From Microbacterium sp. Root180 (GTDB lineage: Bacteria > Actinomycetota > Actinomycetes > Actinomycetales > Microbacteriaceae): DNA of 64,000 nt. A program made the translations under genes and the position numbers. This document shows positions 46,980 through 55,893 of this stretch, in pieces; position 1 is the first letter of the stretch; each line of letters starts with the position of its first letter. The notes under the pieces were generated by a model. The model was given only the letters and a program-made list of their open reading frames with translations. It was not told the origin of the DNA and did not search any database. The DNA lies in assembly GCF_001428485.1 (NCBI RefSeq), contig NZ_LMHS01000001.1, forward strand, positions 310,404 through 374,403, in the 5' to 3' direction.

Positions 46980-47720
46980 ATGCGAGCCGACTCTGCTGTC
47001 AGGACGCGGGCCGGACGAGTCGTCTTCGTCGTCGGCGGAAGCATGTTCGTCTTGGCGGGCTGCGCTGCGTTCGCGCAGACCCCGGCGAGTCCCCTGTTCG
47101 AGTGGGCTCAGCAGGGGCTCATCCCCTACGACCTGTTCACGATCGTCCCGCAAGTCGTCAGCGGGGCGATGTCGGCGCTGGCGATGGTGCTCTTCGCGGT
47201 GGGCGCGCCCAGCGGCGGAAGCGTCGTCGCGCGCAAGCCCCTCGGTGTGATCACGCTGCTCGTCTTCGCGGTCTGGCCCTACGTCACCCAGGTCGTCTGG
47301 GCCATCCTGCCGTACGAGGTGATGGCGGCATGGCCCCCGCCGTTGTCGATCGCGTTCTCACTCGTGCCCGTCGTGGCGGGCCTCATCGCGGTGTTCGAGA
47401 TCGCGCGGATCGGAGCAGTGCCCGGCGGCTGGCGGTGGCTCCCGGCGGTCGCCTACCTCGCGGTAGTGGGTTCGATCGTCGTCGTGCAGGTGGCGCAGAA
47501 CCTCGGGTGGAACAACGGCGAGGCCTACGCACCGATCGTCATGGTCCCCTACGCGATCTTCATCTTCTCGACGTTCATCGTCCCACTGGTGCTCGGCGTC
47601 GCGGCGATCTGGATCAGCGCGGCCGCGGGGCGTCGCGCACGGAAGGACGCGCGCGCCGCGGCACAGGAGGAGGTCGCCGCGGAGGCCGAGCCCGCGCAGG
47701 TCTTTCCGCCGCCCGCCTGA
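46980..47720 (+). CDS. Polytopic membrane protein of unknown function
   Basis: A 246-residue protein with about six hydrophobic helices, first near residues 14-32 and last near 190-212, and an Ala/Glu-rich cytoplasmic tail ending in PPPA. No family motif was recognised. A GTG at 46959 in the same frame would add seven residues but would place the start upstream of the TACCGT box, so ATG 46980 is preferred. The promoter box suggests it is not part of the nagB operon. Confidence 0.65.
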   Translation: MRADSAVRTRAGRVVFVVGGSMFVLAGCAAFAQTPASPLFEWAQQGLIPYDLFTIVPQVVSGAMSALAMVLFAVGAPSGGSVVARKPLGVITLLVFAVWPYVTQVVWAILPYEVMAAWPPPLSIAFSLVPVVAGLIAVFEIARIGAVPGGWRWLPAVAYLAVVGSIVVVQVAQNLGWNNGEAYAPIVMVPYAIFIFSTFIVPLVLGVAAIWISAAAGRRARKDARAAAQEEVAAEAEPAQVFPPPA

Positions 47721-47803
47721 CGGGGCCTCCTCGGTCCCGGCGGCATCCCGTGTCCCACTTCCGTCGCTCCCGGCCGACCCGTCGCCCCGCTCCACCCCGG
47801 TGG

Positions 47804-47867
47804 CCGTTTGTGCGGGCGAATGCACGCAACGCGCCCGGGCCAGGCACGCATTCTCCCGCACAAACGG
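47804..47867. repeat. Intergenic inverted repeat, family A copy 3
   Basis: CCGTTTGTGCGGGCGAATGC (47804-47823) pairs with GCATTCTCCCGCACAAACGG (47848-47867), one mismatch, 24-nt interior containing CCCGGG. First unit of a direct duplication of period 101 bp. Confidence 0.92.
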
Positions 47868-47904
47868 AACCGCGCTCCCGGCCCCGCCCGCCCCGCCCCG
47901 GTGG

Positions 47905-47968
47905 CCGTTTGTGCGGGCGAATGCACGCAACGCGCCCGGGCCAGGCACGCATTCTCCCGCACAAACGG
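47905..47968. repeat. Intergenic inverted repeat, family A copy 4
   Basis: Same arms and interior as copy 3, at 47905-47924 and 47949-47968. The duplicated unit includes flanking bases such as GGTGGCCG and GAACCGCGCTCCCG. It lies between convergent genes ending at 47720 and 48002; the 281-bp gap holds only these repeats and a lone family D arm at 47751. Confidence 0.92.
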
Positions 47969-48001
47969 AACCGCGCTCCCGCCCCTTGAGGGGCAGGGCG
48001 G

Positions 48002-49393
48002 TCAGGCGCCGAAGACCTTGCCCGGGTTGAGGATGCCCTGCGGATCGAAGACGCGGGTGATCTGACGCTGCAGCTCCCACTGGTCCTCGCCGAGCTCGTC
48101 GGCCAGCCAGCGCCGCTTCAGCACGCCGACCCCGTGCTCGCCCGTGAGCGTGCCGCCGAGACGCAGCGCCGCACGGAACAGATCGTCGGCAGCGGCCCAG
48201 ATGTACTCGGGCGTATCGACGACGCCGAACTCGTCGGGGACGGCGTCGAAGATGAAGTTGGGATGGAGGTTGCCGTCGCCGGCGTGAGCGACCGTCGGGA
48301 TCACCACGCCGTGCTCGCGCTCGACGCGGGCGATCTCGTCGAACATCGCGGGCAGCGCGCTGCGCGGCACCGAGACGTCCTCGATGAGCGTGGTCCCGAG
48401 GGTCTCCATCGCGGGATGCATCGACCGGCGGATCGCGAGCAGCCGCTCGCCCTCCTCGCGGTCGTGCGAGACCGCCACGACCCCGCCCGCAGCACGCAGC
48501 ACCACGGCGATCGCGTCCGCTTCCACGGCGGACGCGGGCCCGTCCGTCTGGATCGTCAGCTGCGCTGCGCCGGGCGTCGGCTGCTCGAGCGACAGCAGCG
48601 CGTGGACGGCGGCGAGGGACGCGGCATCCATCAGCTCCATGATCGCGGGCTGCACGCCAGACGCGGTGACGGCGGCGGATGCCACGGCCGCCGTGCGCAC
48701 ATCGGGGAACGTCGCCGCGATCGTGCACACCTCGCCCGGGACGAGGCGTCGCAGCTTCAGGGTCGCGCCCACGATCACGCCGAGGGTGCCCTCGGAGCCG
48801 ATGACGAGGGACGTGAGGTCGAGGCCGGTGACGCCCTTCACCGTGCGATGTCCGAGACGCAGCAAGCGTCCGTCGGCGAGCACCAGATCGATGCCGAGCA
48901 CCGCGTCGCGCGCGACGCCGTACTTCGCACACAGCAGTCCGCCCGCTCCGGTGGCGATGTTGCCGCCGACGGTCGAGATGGCGCGGCTCGCCGGATCCGG
49001 CGCCCACCACAGGCCGTGCTCCGCGAGCGCGGCGTTGAGGTCGGCGTTGAGGATCCCGGGTTCGACCACGGCCAGGAGGTCGTCGGGACGCACCTCGAGG
49101 ATGCGGTCCATCGCCCGCACCGACAGCGCGATCTCGCCGTCGCCCGCGTTCGCGCCGCCCGCGAGCCCGGTGCCGGCGCCGCGCGTGACGACGGGCGTGC
49201 GGGTCTCGCTCGCGATGCGCAGCGTCGCCTGCACGTCCTCGACCGATCGGGCGTGGACGACTGCCACAGGAGTCCCGGATGCCGCGTGCCCCGACTTGTC
49301 GGCACGGGCGGCCTGGCGCGACTCGGGCGCGAGATCGACGCGCTCGCCGAGAGCGTCGATCAGACGCTGGAGGACCGCCTCCGCATCGCTCAC
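48002..49393 (-). CDS. FAD-binding oxidase, GlcD/D-lactate dehydrogenase family
   Basis: A 463-residue flavoprotein. The N-terminal FAD_binding_4 domain shows VVTRGAGTGLAGGANAGDGE and ISTVGGNIATGAGGLLCAKY; the C-terminal FAD-oxidase domain shows VAHAGDGNLHPNFIFD and TGEHGVGVLKRRWLADELG, typical of glycolate oxidase GlcD and D-lactate dehydrogenases. It oxidises a 2-hydroxy acid; which one cannot be told. GTG 49393 overlaps the stop of the YrdB-like gene by 4 nt. The longer open frame extends over that gene and is rejected. Confidence 0.92.
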   Translation of the reverse strand: MSDAEAVLQRLIDALGERVDLAPESRQAARADKSGHAASGTPVAVVHARSVEDVQATLRIASETRTPVVTRGAGTGLAGGANAGDGEIALSVRAMDRILEVRPDDLLAVVEPGILNADLNAALAEHGLWWAPDPASRAISTVGGNIATGAGGLLCAKYGVARDAVLGIDLVLADGRLLRLGHRTVKGVTGLDLTSLVIGSEGTLGVIVGATLKLRRLVPGEVCTIAATFPDVRTAAVASAAVTASGVQPAIMELMDAASLAAVHALLSLEQPTPGAAQLTIQTDGPASAVEADAIAVVLRAAGGVVAVSHDREEGERLLAIRRSMHPAMETLGTTLIEDVSVPRSALPAMFDEIARVEREHGVVIPTVAHAGDGNLHPNFIFDAVPDEFGVVDTPEYIWAAADDLFRAALRLGGTLTGEHGVGVLKRRWLADELGEDQWELQRQITRVFDPQGILNPGKVFGA

Positions 49394-49776
49394 GACAGGC
49401 GACGCCTCCCGGCGATCACGCCGATCGTGACGGCCACCACGCCGAAGATGAGACCCGTCCACGCCTGGCCCATGCTCCACCACGCGATGGTCGCCGCCGC
49501 GTACACGAGCAGCTCGACGAACCCGCGCACGAACGGGTGCACGGTGAACACCGCCCGCGGCGAGACGAACAGCGCCCACACGAGGATGGCGAGCAGCGGG
49601 GCGCCGATGCCGGCGACGATGTTCCACGGGAACGGCCAGGAGGCGAAACCCCAGATGGCGAGCGAGGCGATCGCGAACAGCTCGCACAGGAAGGCCAGGA
49701 TGTCGATCGCCGACAGGGGAGCGCGGGTGCCGGGTGCGGGCTCGGCGGGCGGCGCGGGGCTGACGGGATCGGACAT
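49390..49776 (-). CDS. YrdB-family (DUF2568) membrane protein
   Basis: A 128-residue membrane protein with about four helices (residues 22-42, 48-68, 80-98, 103-122). WNIVAGIGAPLLAILVWALF and the following FVSPRAVF match the YrdB/DUF2568 family, whose role is unknown. On this strand GGAGG lies 3-7 nt before the ATG, with TAAACT just upstream. It is translationally coupled to the FAD oxidase gene; nagA ends 36 nt upstream, so all four minus-strand genes here may be co-transcribed. Confidence 0.82.
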   Translation of the reverse strand: MSDPVSPAPPAEPAPGTRAPLSAIDILAFLCELFAIASLAIWGFASWPFPWNIVAGIGAPLLAILVWALFVSPRAVFTVHPFVRGFVELLVYAAATIAWWSMGQAWTGLIFGVVAVTIGVIAGRRRLS

Positions 49777-49812
49777 GACCTCCAGTTTAGGCGGCTTCCG
49801 CGGCGTCCCCTG

Positions 49813-50940
49813 TCAGACGCCGGCGCCGGCGACCCACACGCGCAGCACGTTCAGCGCATCGTCGAGCAGCACGGCGTCGGCGATCGCGCCGGTGTCGAGT
49901 CGTCCGAGATCGGGACGCCCGATCGCGCGCGCCGGGACGGTCGTCAGCGACGACACCGCGGTCGGGAGGGCGACGCCGGCCGCGACGACGCGGCGCAGCG
50001 CCTCGTCCTGGGTGAGAGTCGAACCGGCGATCGAGCCGCCGTCCGCGAGGCGGGCGATCCCGTCGGCGACGGTGACGGCGAGTCCGCCCAGCTCGTAGCG
50101 GCCGTCGGTCGATCCTGCGGCCGCCATCGCGTCGGTCACCAGGGCGATGCGACCGCCCGCTGCGGCGAAGGCCGTGGCGACGACGTCGAGGTCGACGTGC
50201 ACGCCGTCCGCGATCAGCTCGAGCGTCACGCGCGGATCGCGCAGTGCGGCGACGACCGGCCCGGGGGCCCGGTGATGGATGCCGCGCATCGCATTGAACG
50301 CATGCGTGAGCACGCTCGCCCCGGCATCGAACGCCTGCCGCGCGGCATCCGCGTCGGCGTCGGTGTGGCCGATCGCGACGACCACTCCCGCGCGAGTGAG
50401 GCGCGTGATCGCCTCCAGGGCGCCCGGCAGTTCGGGCGCCAGGGTGATCTGGCGGATCGTGCCGCGCCCCGCCTCGATCAGGCGGGAGACGGATGCCGCG
50501 TCCGGCGCCCGCAGGAGCGATTCGGTGTGGGCGCCCTTGTGGCCGGGATCGAGGAACGGCCCCTCGAGGTGCGAGCCGAGGATCGTGTCGTCGTGCTCGG
50601 CGAGGTCCGCCACCATCGCCGCACGGGCGGCGAGGTCGTCCAGCGAGGCGGTCACGAGGGAGACGACCGCCCGCGTCGTGCCGTGGGAGAGGTGGAGGGC
50701 GCGCGCCGAGCGGATCGCGTCGGGTCCGTCGTCGTAGGAGACGCCGGCCCCGCCGTGGCCGTGGATGTCGACGAAGCCGGGGGTGAGGCATCCGCCCCCG
50801 CCGTCGATGCGCTCGTCGGCGTCCGGACGCGCCGGTCCCGAGCCGCGGGCGGCCACGCGTCCGCGGTCGAAGAGGATCCACGCGTCGTCGGTGACGTGGT
50901 CGTCGTCGACGAGGCGGACGGAGTGGACGAGTGTGCTCAC
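49813..50940 (-). CDS. nagA: N-acetylglucosamine-6-phosphate deacetylase
   Basis: A 375-residue amidohydrolase that removes acetate from GlcNAc-6-P, giving the substrate of NagB. Metal and active-site motifs appear in order: FVDIHGHGGAGV (about residue 55), HLEGPFLDPGHKGAH (about 120), AIGHTDADADAA, LTHAFNAMRGIHHRAPG and the catalytic Asp in ALVTDAMAAAG. GTG 50940 overlaps the hexosaminidase stop by 4 nt. It is encoded opposite the nagB operon, so the two halves of the pathway have separate promoters. Confidence 0.96.
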   Translation of the reverse strand: MSTLVHSVRLVDDDHVTDDAWILFDRGRVAARGSGPARPDADERIDGGGGCLTPGFVDIHGHGGAGVSYDDGPDAIRSARALHLSHGTTRAVVSLVTASLDDLAARAAMVADLAEHDDTILGSHLEGPFLDPGHKGAHTESLLRAPDAASVSRLIEAGRGTIRQITLAPELPGALEAITRLTRAGVVVAIGHTDADADAARQAFDAGASVLTHAFNAMRGIHHRAPGPVVAALRDPRVTLELIADGVHVDLDVVATAFAAAGGRIALVTDAMAAAGSTDGRYELGGLAVTVADGIARLADGGSIAGSTLTQDEALRRVVAAGVALPTAVSSLTTVPARAIGRPDLGRLDTGAIADAVLLDDALNVLRVWVAGAGV

Positions 50941-52538
50941 TCGGTGACCCAGGGGATCTCGCCCGACGGGTGGAATCCGATGCCGAGGCTGGTCCACAGC
51001 GGGCCGAGGGTGCCCACGCGTGTGCGGAACGACTCCCAGGTGCGCAGGTCGCTGTCGCCGGTGGCCGGGGACCAGGCCGCCTCGGCGGCCGCGGCGATGC
51101 GCGGGAAGGCCATGGTGTCGATGTCGGCCGCGGTGCGGATGGTCTCCGCCCACATCGGCGCCTCGACGCCGAGGATGTCGGACTCCTCGATGCCCTCGAC
51201 GACGTCGGACGGCTCCCAGTCGTACGCGCGCTGCACGCTCGTCGGGCCGTTCGCCCACGTGAGGCCCAGCTCGGGACCGGTCGGGTACTTCATGTCGAGG
51301 TAGATCGCGTCGGCGGGCGACAGGATCAGCTGTGCGCCGTTGCGCACGAAGCCGCGGGCCTTCTCGTCCATGCCGTCGGTGGGCTGCACGTAGCCCCAGT
51401 ACTGACCGATCGTGGAATCGGCGAGGTCGGCGGCGGAGCCGGCCTCGTGCCACGCGATCGGCGTCTTGCCGAGATCGGCGATGATCGTGCTCGCTCGCGA
51501 GACGAACAGCGCGAAGTCCTCCTCGGGGGTGCCGAGCGCCTCGTCTCCGCCGAGGTGCAGGTACGGGCCGGGCGTCATGCCCGCGAGCTCGCCGAACACG
51601 TCGGCGACGAAGTCGTAGGTCGCCTCGTCGTGGATCTTCAGCGACGAGAAGCCCACCGCCATGCCGTCGTACGGCGTGCCTTTCACGGGCAGCTCCCCGC
51701 CGTAGTCCCGCGCGGTCTCGCGGATGTGGTCGGTGATCACCGGCTCCTCGACGAGCTCGGGATACGCGAGCCCCACGGCGTGCGTGTGGCCGGGCATGTC
51801 GATCTCGGGCACGACGATCATGTGACGGGATGCCGCGTGCTCGACGATCTCGCGGTAGTCGTCCTTCGTGTAGAAGCCGCCCTCGTCGCCGCCCACCGCC
51901 GTGGACGAGGCGAGCTCGGTGAGCTCCGGCCGGGACGCGAGGTGGATGCGCCAGCCCTGGTCGTCGCTGAGGTGGAGGTGCAGCGCGTTCAGCTTGAGTC
52001 CGGCGGCCCGGTCGATGTACCCCTTGACCGTGTCGACCGAGTGGAAGTGGCGGGCGACGTCGAGCATCACGCCGCGGTACGCGAAGCGGGGGGCGTCGTC
52101 GATCTCGACGGCCGGGATGATCCATCCGTCCCCGGAGGGCTGCACGAGCTGTCCGAGGGACTGCACGCCGTAGAAGAGACCCGCCGCGTCGGCGCCCGTG
52201 ACGACGACGGATGCCTCGTCCGCCGTGAGCCGGTAGGACTCGGCCGCGCCGCCCCGCTCGATGCGCAGGTCGATCGCCGGTCCTTCGCCATCGGCGGCGA
52301 GGTCGATCCCCGAGCGGGCCGCGACCAGCGCGGAGAGGGTGGCGACGGCATCCGCCTCTCCCGTGACCGAGGCGGACTCGAGTCTGAAGGGTGCGCCCTC
52401 GGCCGGCTGGAGCGAGGCGGGGGCGGGGACGACGGCGATCGACACGGTGGCTCCATTCTGGACGGCGGGCGCGCAGCCCGCCAGCACGACGGCCGCAAGC
52501 ACGGCTGCGGTGACAGCCCGTCTGCGGCGACGATTCAT
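50937..52538 (-). CDS. Beta-N-acetylhexosaminidase (GH20), lipoprotein
   Basis: A 533-residue exo-glycosidase that removes terminal GlcNAc or GalNAc from chito-oligosaccharides. Signal peptide with lipobox VVLAGC (Cys near residue 22), so it sits on the outer face of the membrane. The GH20b domain (about 30-155) is followed by the TIM barrel with RGVMLDVARHFHSVD, LHLHLSDDQGWRI (about residue 182) and the catalytic Asp-Glu pair in LHLGGDEALG (about 328). The C-terminus has QYWGYVQP and GVEAPMWAETIRTA. ATG 52538 is preceded on this strand by TAGGAC and 7 nt, with a ROK-like half-site next to it. It is coupled to nagA by a 4-nt overlap. Confidence 0.95.
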   Translation of the reverse strand: MNRRRRRAVTAAVLAAVVLAGCAPAVQNGATVSIAVVPAPASLQPAEGAPFRLESASVTGEADAVATLSALVAARSGIDLAADGEGPAIDLRIERGGAAESYRLTADEASVVVTGADAAGLFYGVQSLGQLVQPSGDGWIIPAVEIDDAPRFAYRGVMLDVARHFHSVDTVKGYIDRAAGLKLNALHLHLSDDQGWRIHLASRPELTELASSTAVGGDEGGFYTKDDYREIVEHAASRHMIVVPEIDMPGHTHAVGLAYPELVEEPVITDHIRETARDYGGELPVKGTPYDGMAVGFSSLKIHDEATYDFVADVFGELAGMTPGPYLHLGGDEALGTPEEDFALFVSRASTIIADLGKTPIAWHEAGSAADLADSTIGQYWGYVQPTDGMDEKARGFVRNGAQLILSPADAIYLDMKYPTGPELGLTWANGPTSVQRAYDWEPSDVVEGIEESDILGVEAPMWAETIRTAADIDTMAFPRIAAAAEAAWSPATGDSDLRTWESFRTRVGTLGPLWTSLGIGFHPSGEIPWVTE

Positions 52539-52558
52539 GTAAAGAGTCCTAACAAATA
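52539..52558 (-). promoter_or_regulatory. Hexosaminidase promoter with ROK-like half-site
   Basis: CTAACAAA (52549-52556 on the plus strand) also occurs in the ROK operator at 40509-40516. It overlaps the proposed -10 box TAGGAC (minus strand). GTAAAGAGTCCTAAC is an imperfect palindrome here. Confidence 0.4.
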
Positions 52559-52605
52559 GGCGTGACGCCAGCCTACCGTCCTCACAGCGCCGATGCCAGA
52601 ATCGC

Positions 52606-52660
52606 GAGTCGCCAAAACACGCCGGCGCGGGGAACGTGTCACGGCGTGTCTTGGCGACTC
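52606..52660. repeat. Intergenic inverted repeat, family B copy 4
   Basis: GAGTCGCCAAAACACGCCG (52606-52624) pairs with CGGCGTGTCTTGGCGACTC (52642-52660), one mismatch, 17-nt interior. It lies between divergent genes, upstream of the glyA riboswitch. Confidence 0.9.
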
Positions 52661-52681
52661 GGTGGGGGGTGCGGCATCCGT

Positions 52682-52687
52682 TATGCT
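52682..52687 (+). promoter_or_regulatory. -10 box of glyA-folD
   Basis: TATGCT directly precedes the riboswitch, so transcription would start at about 52693-52694, the first base of the aptamer core. The -35 region is weak. Confidence 0.5.
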
Positions 52688-52689
52688 CG

Positions 52690-52770
52690 GGGTGTCGCGA
52701 CTGGCGTTGAGGTGGGTCACCACCGGGAAGCGACGGACTACGGCATTCGACCGCACGCCTGGGCCGATGT
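52690..52770 (+). ncRNA. ZTP riboswitch (pfl motif)
   Basis: Conserved core pieces are GTCGCGACTGGCG (52694-52706), the hairpin GGTGG-gtca-CCACC (52711-52724), CCGGGAAGCGAC (52723-52734) and CCGCACGCCTGGGC (52751-52764). P1 is GTCGC with GCGAC (52730-52734); the pseudoknot is GGCG (52703-52706) with CGCC (52756-52759). ZTP/ZMP signals shortage of 10-formyl-THF, so the switch fits control of glyA and folD. About 75 nt of expression platform follow, with a CGCG-rich hairpin near 52780-52795. Confidence 0.9.
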
Positions 52771-52843
52771 GTGTTTCGATACGCGCGCTTCGCGGGCTCG
52801 TCAACAACCGCAGTGTTTCATCGCCGCAGTCAAGGAGATCGCC

Positions 52844-54118
52844 ATGACCGATCAGTACTTCAACGCCCCCCTCGCCGAGGTCGACCCCGAGATCGCGCAG
52901 GTTCTCGAGCGCGAGCTCGACCGCCAGCGCGGGTACCTCGAGATGATCGCCTCCGAGAACTTCGTGCCGGTCTCGGTGCTGCAGTCCCAGGGCTCCGTTC
53001 TCACCAACAAGTACGCCGAGGGCTACCCCGGTCGTCGCTACTACGGCGGCTGCGAAGAGGTCGACGTCGCCGAGGAGCTCGCGATCGCCCGCGCCAAGGA
53101 GCTGTTCGGCGCCGAGTTCGCCAACGTGCAGCCCCACTCCGGCGCCACCGCCAACGCCGCCGTCCTGCACGCGATCGCGCGCCCCGGTGACACGCTGCTC
53201 GGCCTCTCGCTCGACCAGGGCGGTCACCTCACCCACGGCATGAAGATCAACTTCTCGGGCCGTCTCTACGACATCGTCGCGTACGGCGTCGACCCCGAGA
53301 CCTCGACGATCGACATGGACGAGGTGCGCCGGCTCGCCATCGAGCACCAGCCGAAGGTCATCATCGCCGGCTGGTCGGCGTATCCGCGTCAGCTCGACTT
53401 CGCCGCGTTCCGCGCGATCGCCGACGAGGTCGGAGCGCTGCTCTGGGTCGACATGGCGCACTTCGCGGGCCTCGTCGCCGCCGGGCTGCACCCGAACCCC
53501 GTGCCGCACGCCCACGTCGTGTCGTCGACCGTGCACAAGACGATCGGCGGTCCCCGCTCGGGCTTCATCCTGACCAACGACCCCGACATCGCCAAGAAGA
53601 TCAACTCGGCCGTGTTCCCCGGCCAGCAGGGCGGCCCGCTCATGCACGTGATCGCCGCCAAGGCGACCGCGTTCAAGCTCGCGGCGACCCCCGAGTTCAA
53701 GGAGCGCCAGGAGCGGGTCCTGAGCGGCGCCCACATCATCGCCGAGCGGCTCTCCCAGCAGGATGTCGTGGATGCCGGGATCACGGTCCGTTCGGGCGGC
53801 ACCGACGTGCACCTCGTCCTCGTGGACCTCCGCAACGCCGAGATCGACGGCAAGCAGGCCGAGGATCTCCTCCACGAGATCCACATCACGGTCAACCGCA
53901 ACGCGGTGCCCAACGACCCGCGTCCGCCGATGGTGACGTCGGGCCTGCGCATCGGCACGCCGGCACTCGCGACGCGCGGCTTCGGCGACGCCGAGTTCAC
54001 CGAGGTCGCCGACGTCATCGCGCTGGCGCTGCTCCCGGGTGCGGATGTCGAGGCGCTGCGGGCCCGTGTCGCGACGCTGACCGCCGCTTTCCCGCTCTAC
54101 CCGGGCCTTCAGCAGTAA
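52844..54118 (+). CDS. glyA: Serine hydroxymethyltransferase
   Basis: A 424-residue PLP enzyme that converts serine and THF to glycine and 5,10-methylene-THF. Motifs: [40 protein letters not shown], the [12 protein letters not shown] region, and the PLP-binding Lys in [18 protein letters not shown] (about residue 230). The C-terminus [15 protein letters not shown] is typical. AAGGAGA lies 7 nt before ATG 52844. It is under the ZTP riboswitch, and its stop overlaps the folD start by 1 nt (TAATG). Confidence 0.97.
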   Translation: MTDQYFNAPLAEVDPEIAQVLERELDRQRGYLEMIASENFVPVSVLQSQGSVLTNKYAEGYPGRRYYGGCEEVDVAEELAIARAKELFGAEFANVQPHSGATANAAVLHAIARPGDTLLGLSLDQGGHLTHGMKINFSGRLYDIVAYGVDPETSTIDMDEVRRLAIEHQPKVIIAGWSAYPRQLDFAAFRAIADEVGALLWVDMAHFAGLVAAGLHPNPVPHAHVVSSTVHKTIGGPRSGFILTNDPDIAKKINSAVFPGQQGGPLMHVIAAKATAFKLAATPEFKERQERVLSGAHIIAERLSQQDVVDAGITVRSGGTDVHLVLVDLRNAEIDGKQAEDLLHEIHITVNRNAVPNDPRPPMVTSGLRIGTPALATRGFGDAEFTEVADVIALALLPGADVEALRARVATLTAAFPLYPGLQQ

Positions 54119-54996
54119 TGGTCGCGGTCCGACTGGACGGCAAGGCCGCAGCGGCCGACATCAAGGCCGAGCTGGCCGTGCGCGTCGTCGCGCTCAAGGA
54201 GCGCGGCATCATTCCGGGCATCGCGACCGTGCTCGTCGGGGCCGATCCCGCCTCGCAGCTGTACGTCGGGATGAAGCACCGCGAGTCCGAGTCGATCGGC
54301 ATGAACTCGATCCAGCGCGAGCTTCCGGCCGAGGCCACGCAGGCCGACGTCGAGGCGCTGATCGACGAGCTCAACGCCGACCCGGCCTGCCACGGCTACA
54401 TCGTGCAGCTGCCGCTGCCGAAGCACATCGACACCGACGCGATCCTCGAGCGCATCGATCCCGCCAAGGATGCCGACGGCCTGCACCCGACGAATCTCGG
54501 CCGACTCGTGCTGAACGTGAACACGCGGATCACCTCACCGCTGCCGTGCACGCCGCGCGGTGTGATCGAGCTGCTGACGCGCAACGGCTACGACCTCCAC
54601 GGCAAGGATGTGGTCGTCGTGGGGCGCGGCGTGACGATCGGTCGCTCGATCGGCCTGCTGCTCACCCGCCGCGAGTACAACGCGACGGTGACGCTCACCC
54701 ACACCGGCACCGCCGACCTCGCGCATCACCTGCGCCAGGCAGACGTCATCGTGGCGGCGGCGGGCGTGAAGCACGTCGTGCGCGCCGAAGACGTGAAGCC
54801 GGGCGCTGCGGTGCTCGATGTCGGCGTCACCCGAGAGGTCGACCCCGAGACGGGCAAGTCGAAAGTGCACGGGGATGTCGCTCCCGACGTCGCCGAGGTC
54901 GCCGGCTGGCTCTCGCCCAACCCCGGGGGAGTCGGCCCGATGACCGTCGCCCTGCTGATGACGAACGTCGTGGAGGCCGCCGAGCGCGGCGCCTGA
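54118..54996 (+). CDS. folD: Methylenetetrahydrofolate dehydrogenase / methenyltetrahydrofolate cyclohydrolase
   Basis: A 292-residue bifunctional enzyme making 10-formyl-THF from methylene-THF with NADP. Motifs: the catalytic Lys region [55 protein letters not shown] and the Rossmann motif [17 protein letters not shown]. The C-terminus [20 protein letters not shown] is typical. ATG 54118 overlaps the glyA stop. Its product feeds purN and purH, matching control by a ZTP switch. Confidence 0.97.
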   Translation: MVAVRLDGKAAAADIKAELAVRVVALKERGIIPGIATVLVGADPASQLYVGMKHRESESIGMNSIQRELPAEATQADVEALIDELNADPACHGYIVQLPLPKHIDTDAILERIDPAKDADGLHPTNLGRLVLNVNTRITSPLPCTPRGVIELLTRNGYDLHGKDVVVVGRGVTIGRSIGLLLTRREYNATVTLTHTGTADLAHHLRQADVIVAAAGVKHVVRAEDVKPGAAVLDVGVTREVDPETGKSKVHGDVAPDVAEVAGWLSPNPGGVGPMTVALLMTNVVEAAERGA

Positions 54997-55005
54997 AGGC
55001 GAATT

Positions 55006-55048
55006 CGGGGCGCGTTTCGCCCGTTTGGGGCGTGCGATATGCGCCCCG
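55006..55048. repeat. Intergenic inverted repeat, family C copy 3
   Basis: CGGGGCGC (55006-55013) pairs with GCGCCCCG (55041-55048). It follows folD and may end the glyA-folD transcript. The 115-bp gap up to the hydrolase gene holds nothing else I can name. Confidence 0.5.
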
Positions 55049-55111
55049 ACGGACGAGATACGCCTCGAGCTGCCCTGGCTGCTGTCGGAACCGGGTGGTT
55101 CACTCATCGGT

Positions 55112-55882
55112 ATGGAGACGACGAACTCTGCCGATGGAACCGTGATCGCCTTCGAACGGGTCGGTGAGGGCCCCGCGGTCGTGATCGTGGGCGGCGCCTT
55201 CTCGGTGGCCTCCGACGGTCGCGCGATCGCTGAGGCGCTGGCGGATGCCGGTTTCACGGCCGTGACCGTCGACCGGCGCGCCCGCGGCTCGAGCGGAGAC
55301 CGCCGAGGTTCCACGCCTGCGGACGAGGTGAACGACCTCGCCGCCGTGGTCGAGGCTGTGGGCGGGGAGGCGATCGCATTGGGCCACTCGTCGGGTGCGG
55401 TGCTCGCGCTGTACGCCGCGTCGAAGGGGGTGCCGTTTCGCCGGGTGTTCCTCTCCGAGCCGCCGTTCCGCTTCGGCGTCGACGAGCCCGATGCGCGGCT
55501 TGCCGAGAGGCTGCAGGAGCTCGTCGACGACGGCAGGCTCGAAGACGCCGTAGTCACCTTCCAGCTCGAAGGCGTCGAGCTGCCGCCGGCGATGGTGGAG
55601 CAGATCCGGCAGAGCGATCTCTTCGCGACGCTCGTTCCGCTGGCGCAGTCCACGGTCTACGACGCGACGCTGACCGCGCAGGTCTCGACGCCGACGGCCG
55701 AGATGCAGGCGGTCGCCCCGGTCACGATCCTGCGGGGCGAGCAGACCTTCCCGATCCTCGTCACCGCGGCCGATCGCCTCGCAGCGGCGATGCCGCACGC
55801 CGAGCTCGTGATCGTCCCGGAGTCGGTCATGCATCGCCCCGATCCCGCCGCGACGGCGAGGGTCGTGCGCGAACGCGCCTGA
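55112..55882 (+). CDS. Alpha/beta-fold hydrolase
   Basis: A 256-residue alpha/beta hydrolase. The oxyanion region is AVVIVGGAFSVAS and the nucleophile elbow is ALGHSSGAVLAL (Ser near residue 94). The catalytic acid is probably in the VTILRGEQTFP segment, and the His is in ESVMHRPDPAAT near the C-terminus. A small cap lies around residues 125-190. It resembles general esterase or signal-cleaving hydrolases of actinobacteria; substrate unknown. ATG 55112 is the first in frame that leaves the fold intact. It is convergent with the quinone-reductase gene, 11 bp away. Confidence 0.85.
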   Translation: METTNSADGTVIAFERVGEGPAVVIVGGAFSVASDGRAIAEALADAGFTAVTVDRRARGSSGDRRGSTPADEVNDLAAVVEAVGGEAIALGHSSGAVLALYAASKGVPFRRVFLSEPPFRFGVDEPDARLAERLQELVDDGRLEDAVVTFQLEGVELPPAMVEQIRQSDLFATLVPLAQSTVYDATLTAQVSTPTAEMQAVAPVTILRGEQTFPILVTAADRLAAAMPHAELVIVPESVMHRPDPAATARVVRERA

Positions 55883-55893
55883 GTTCTGCGCGG

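Noticed and set aside
47801..47990. Tandem inverted repeats as a possible attachment site or origin
   Set aside because: No integrase, tRNA end, DnaA boxes or replication genes nearby; the same element recurs elsewhere singly.
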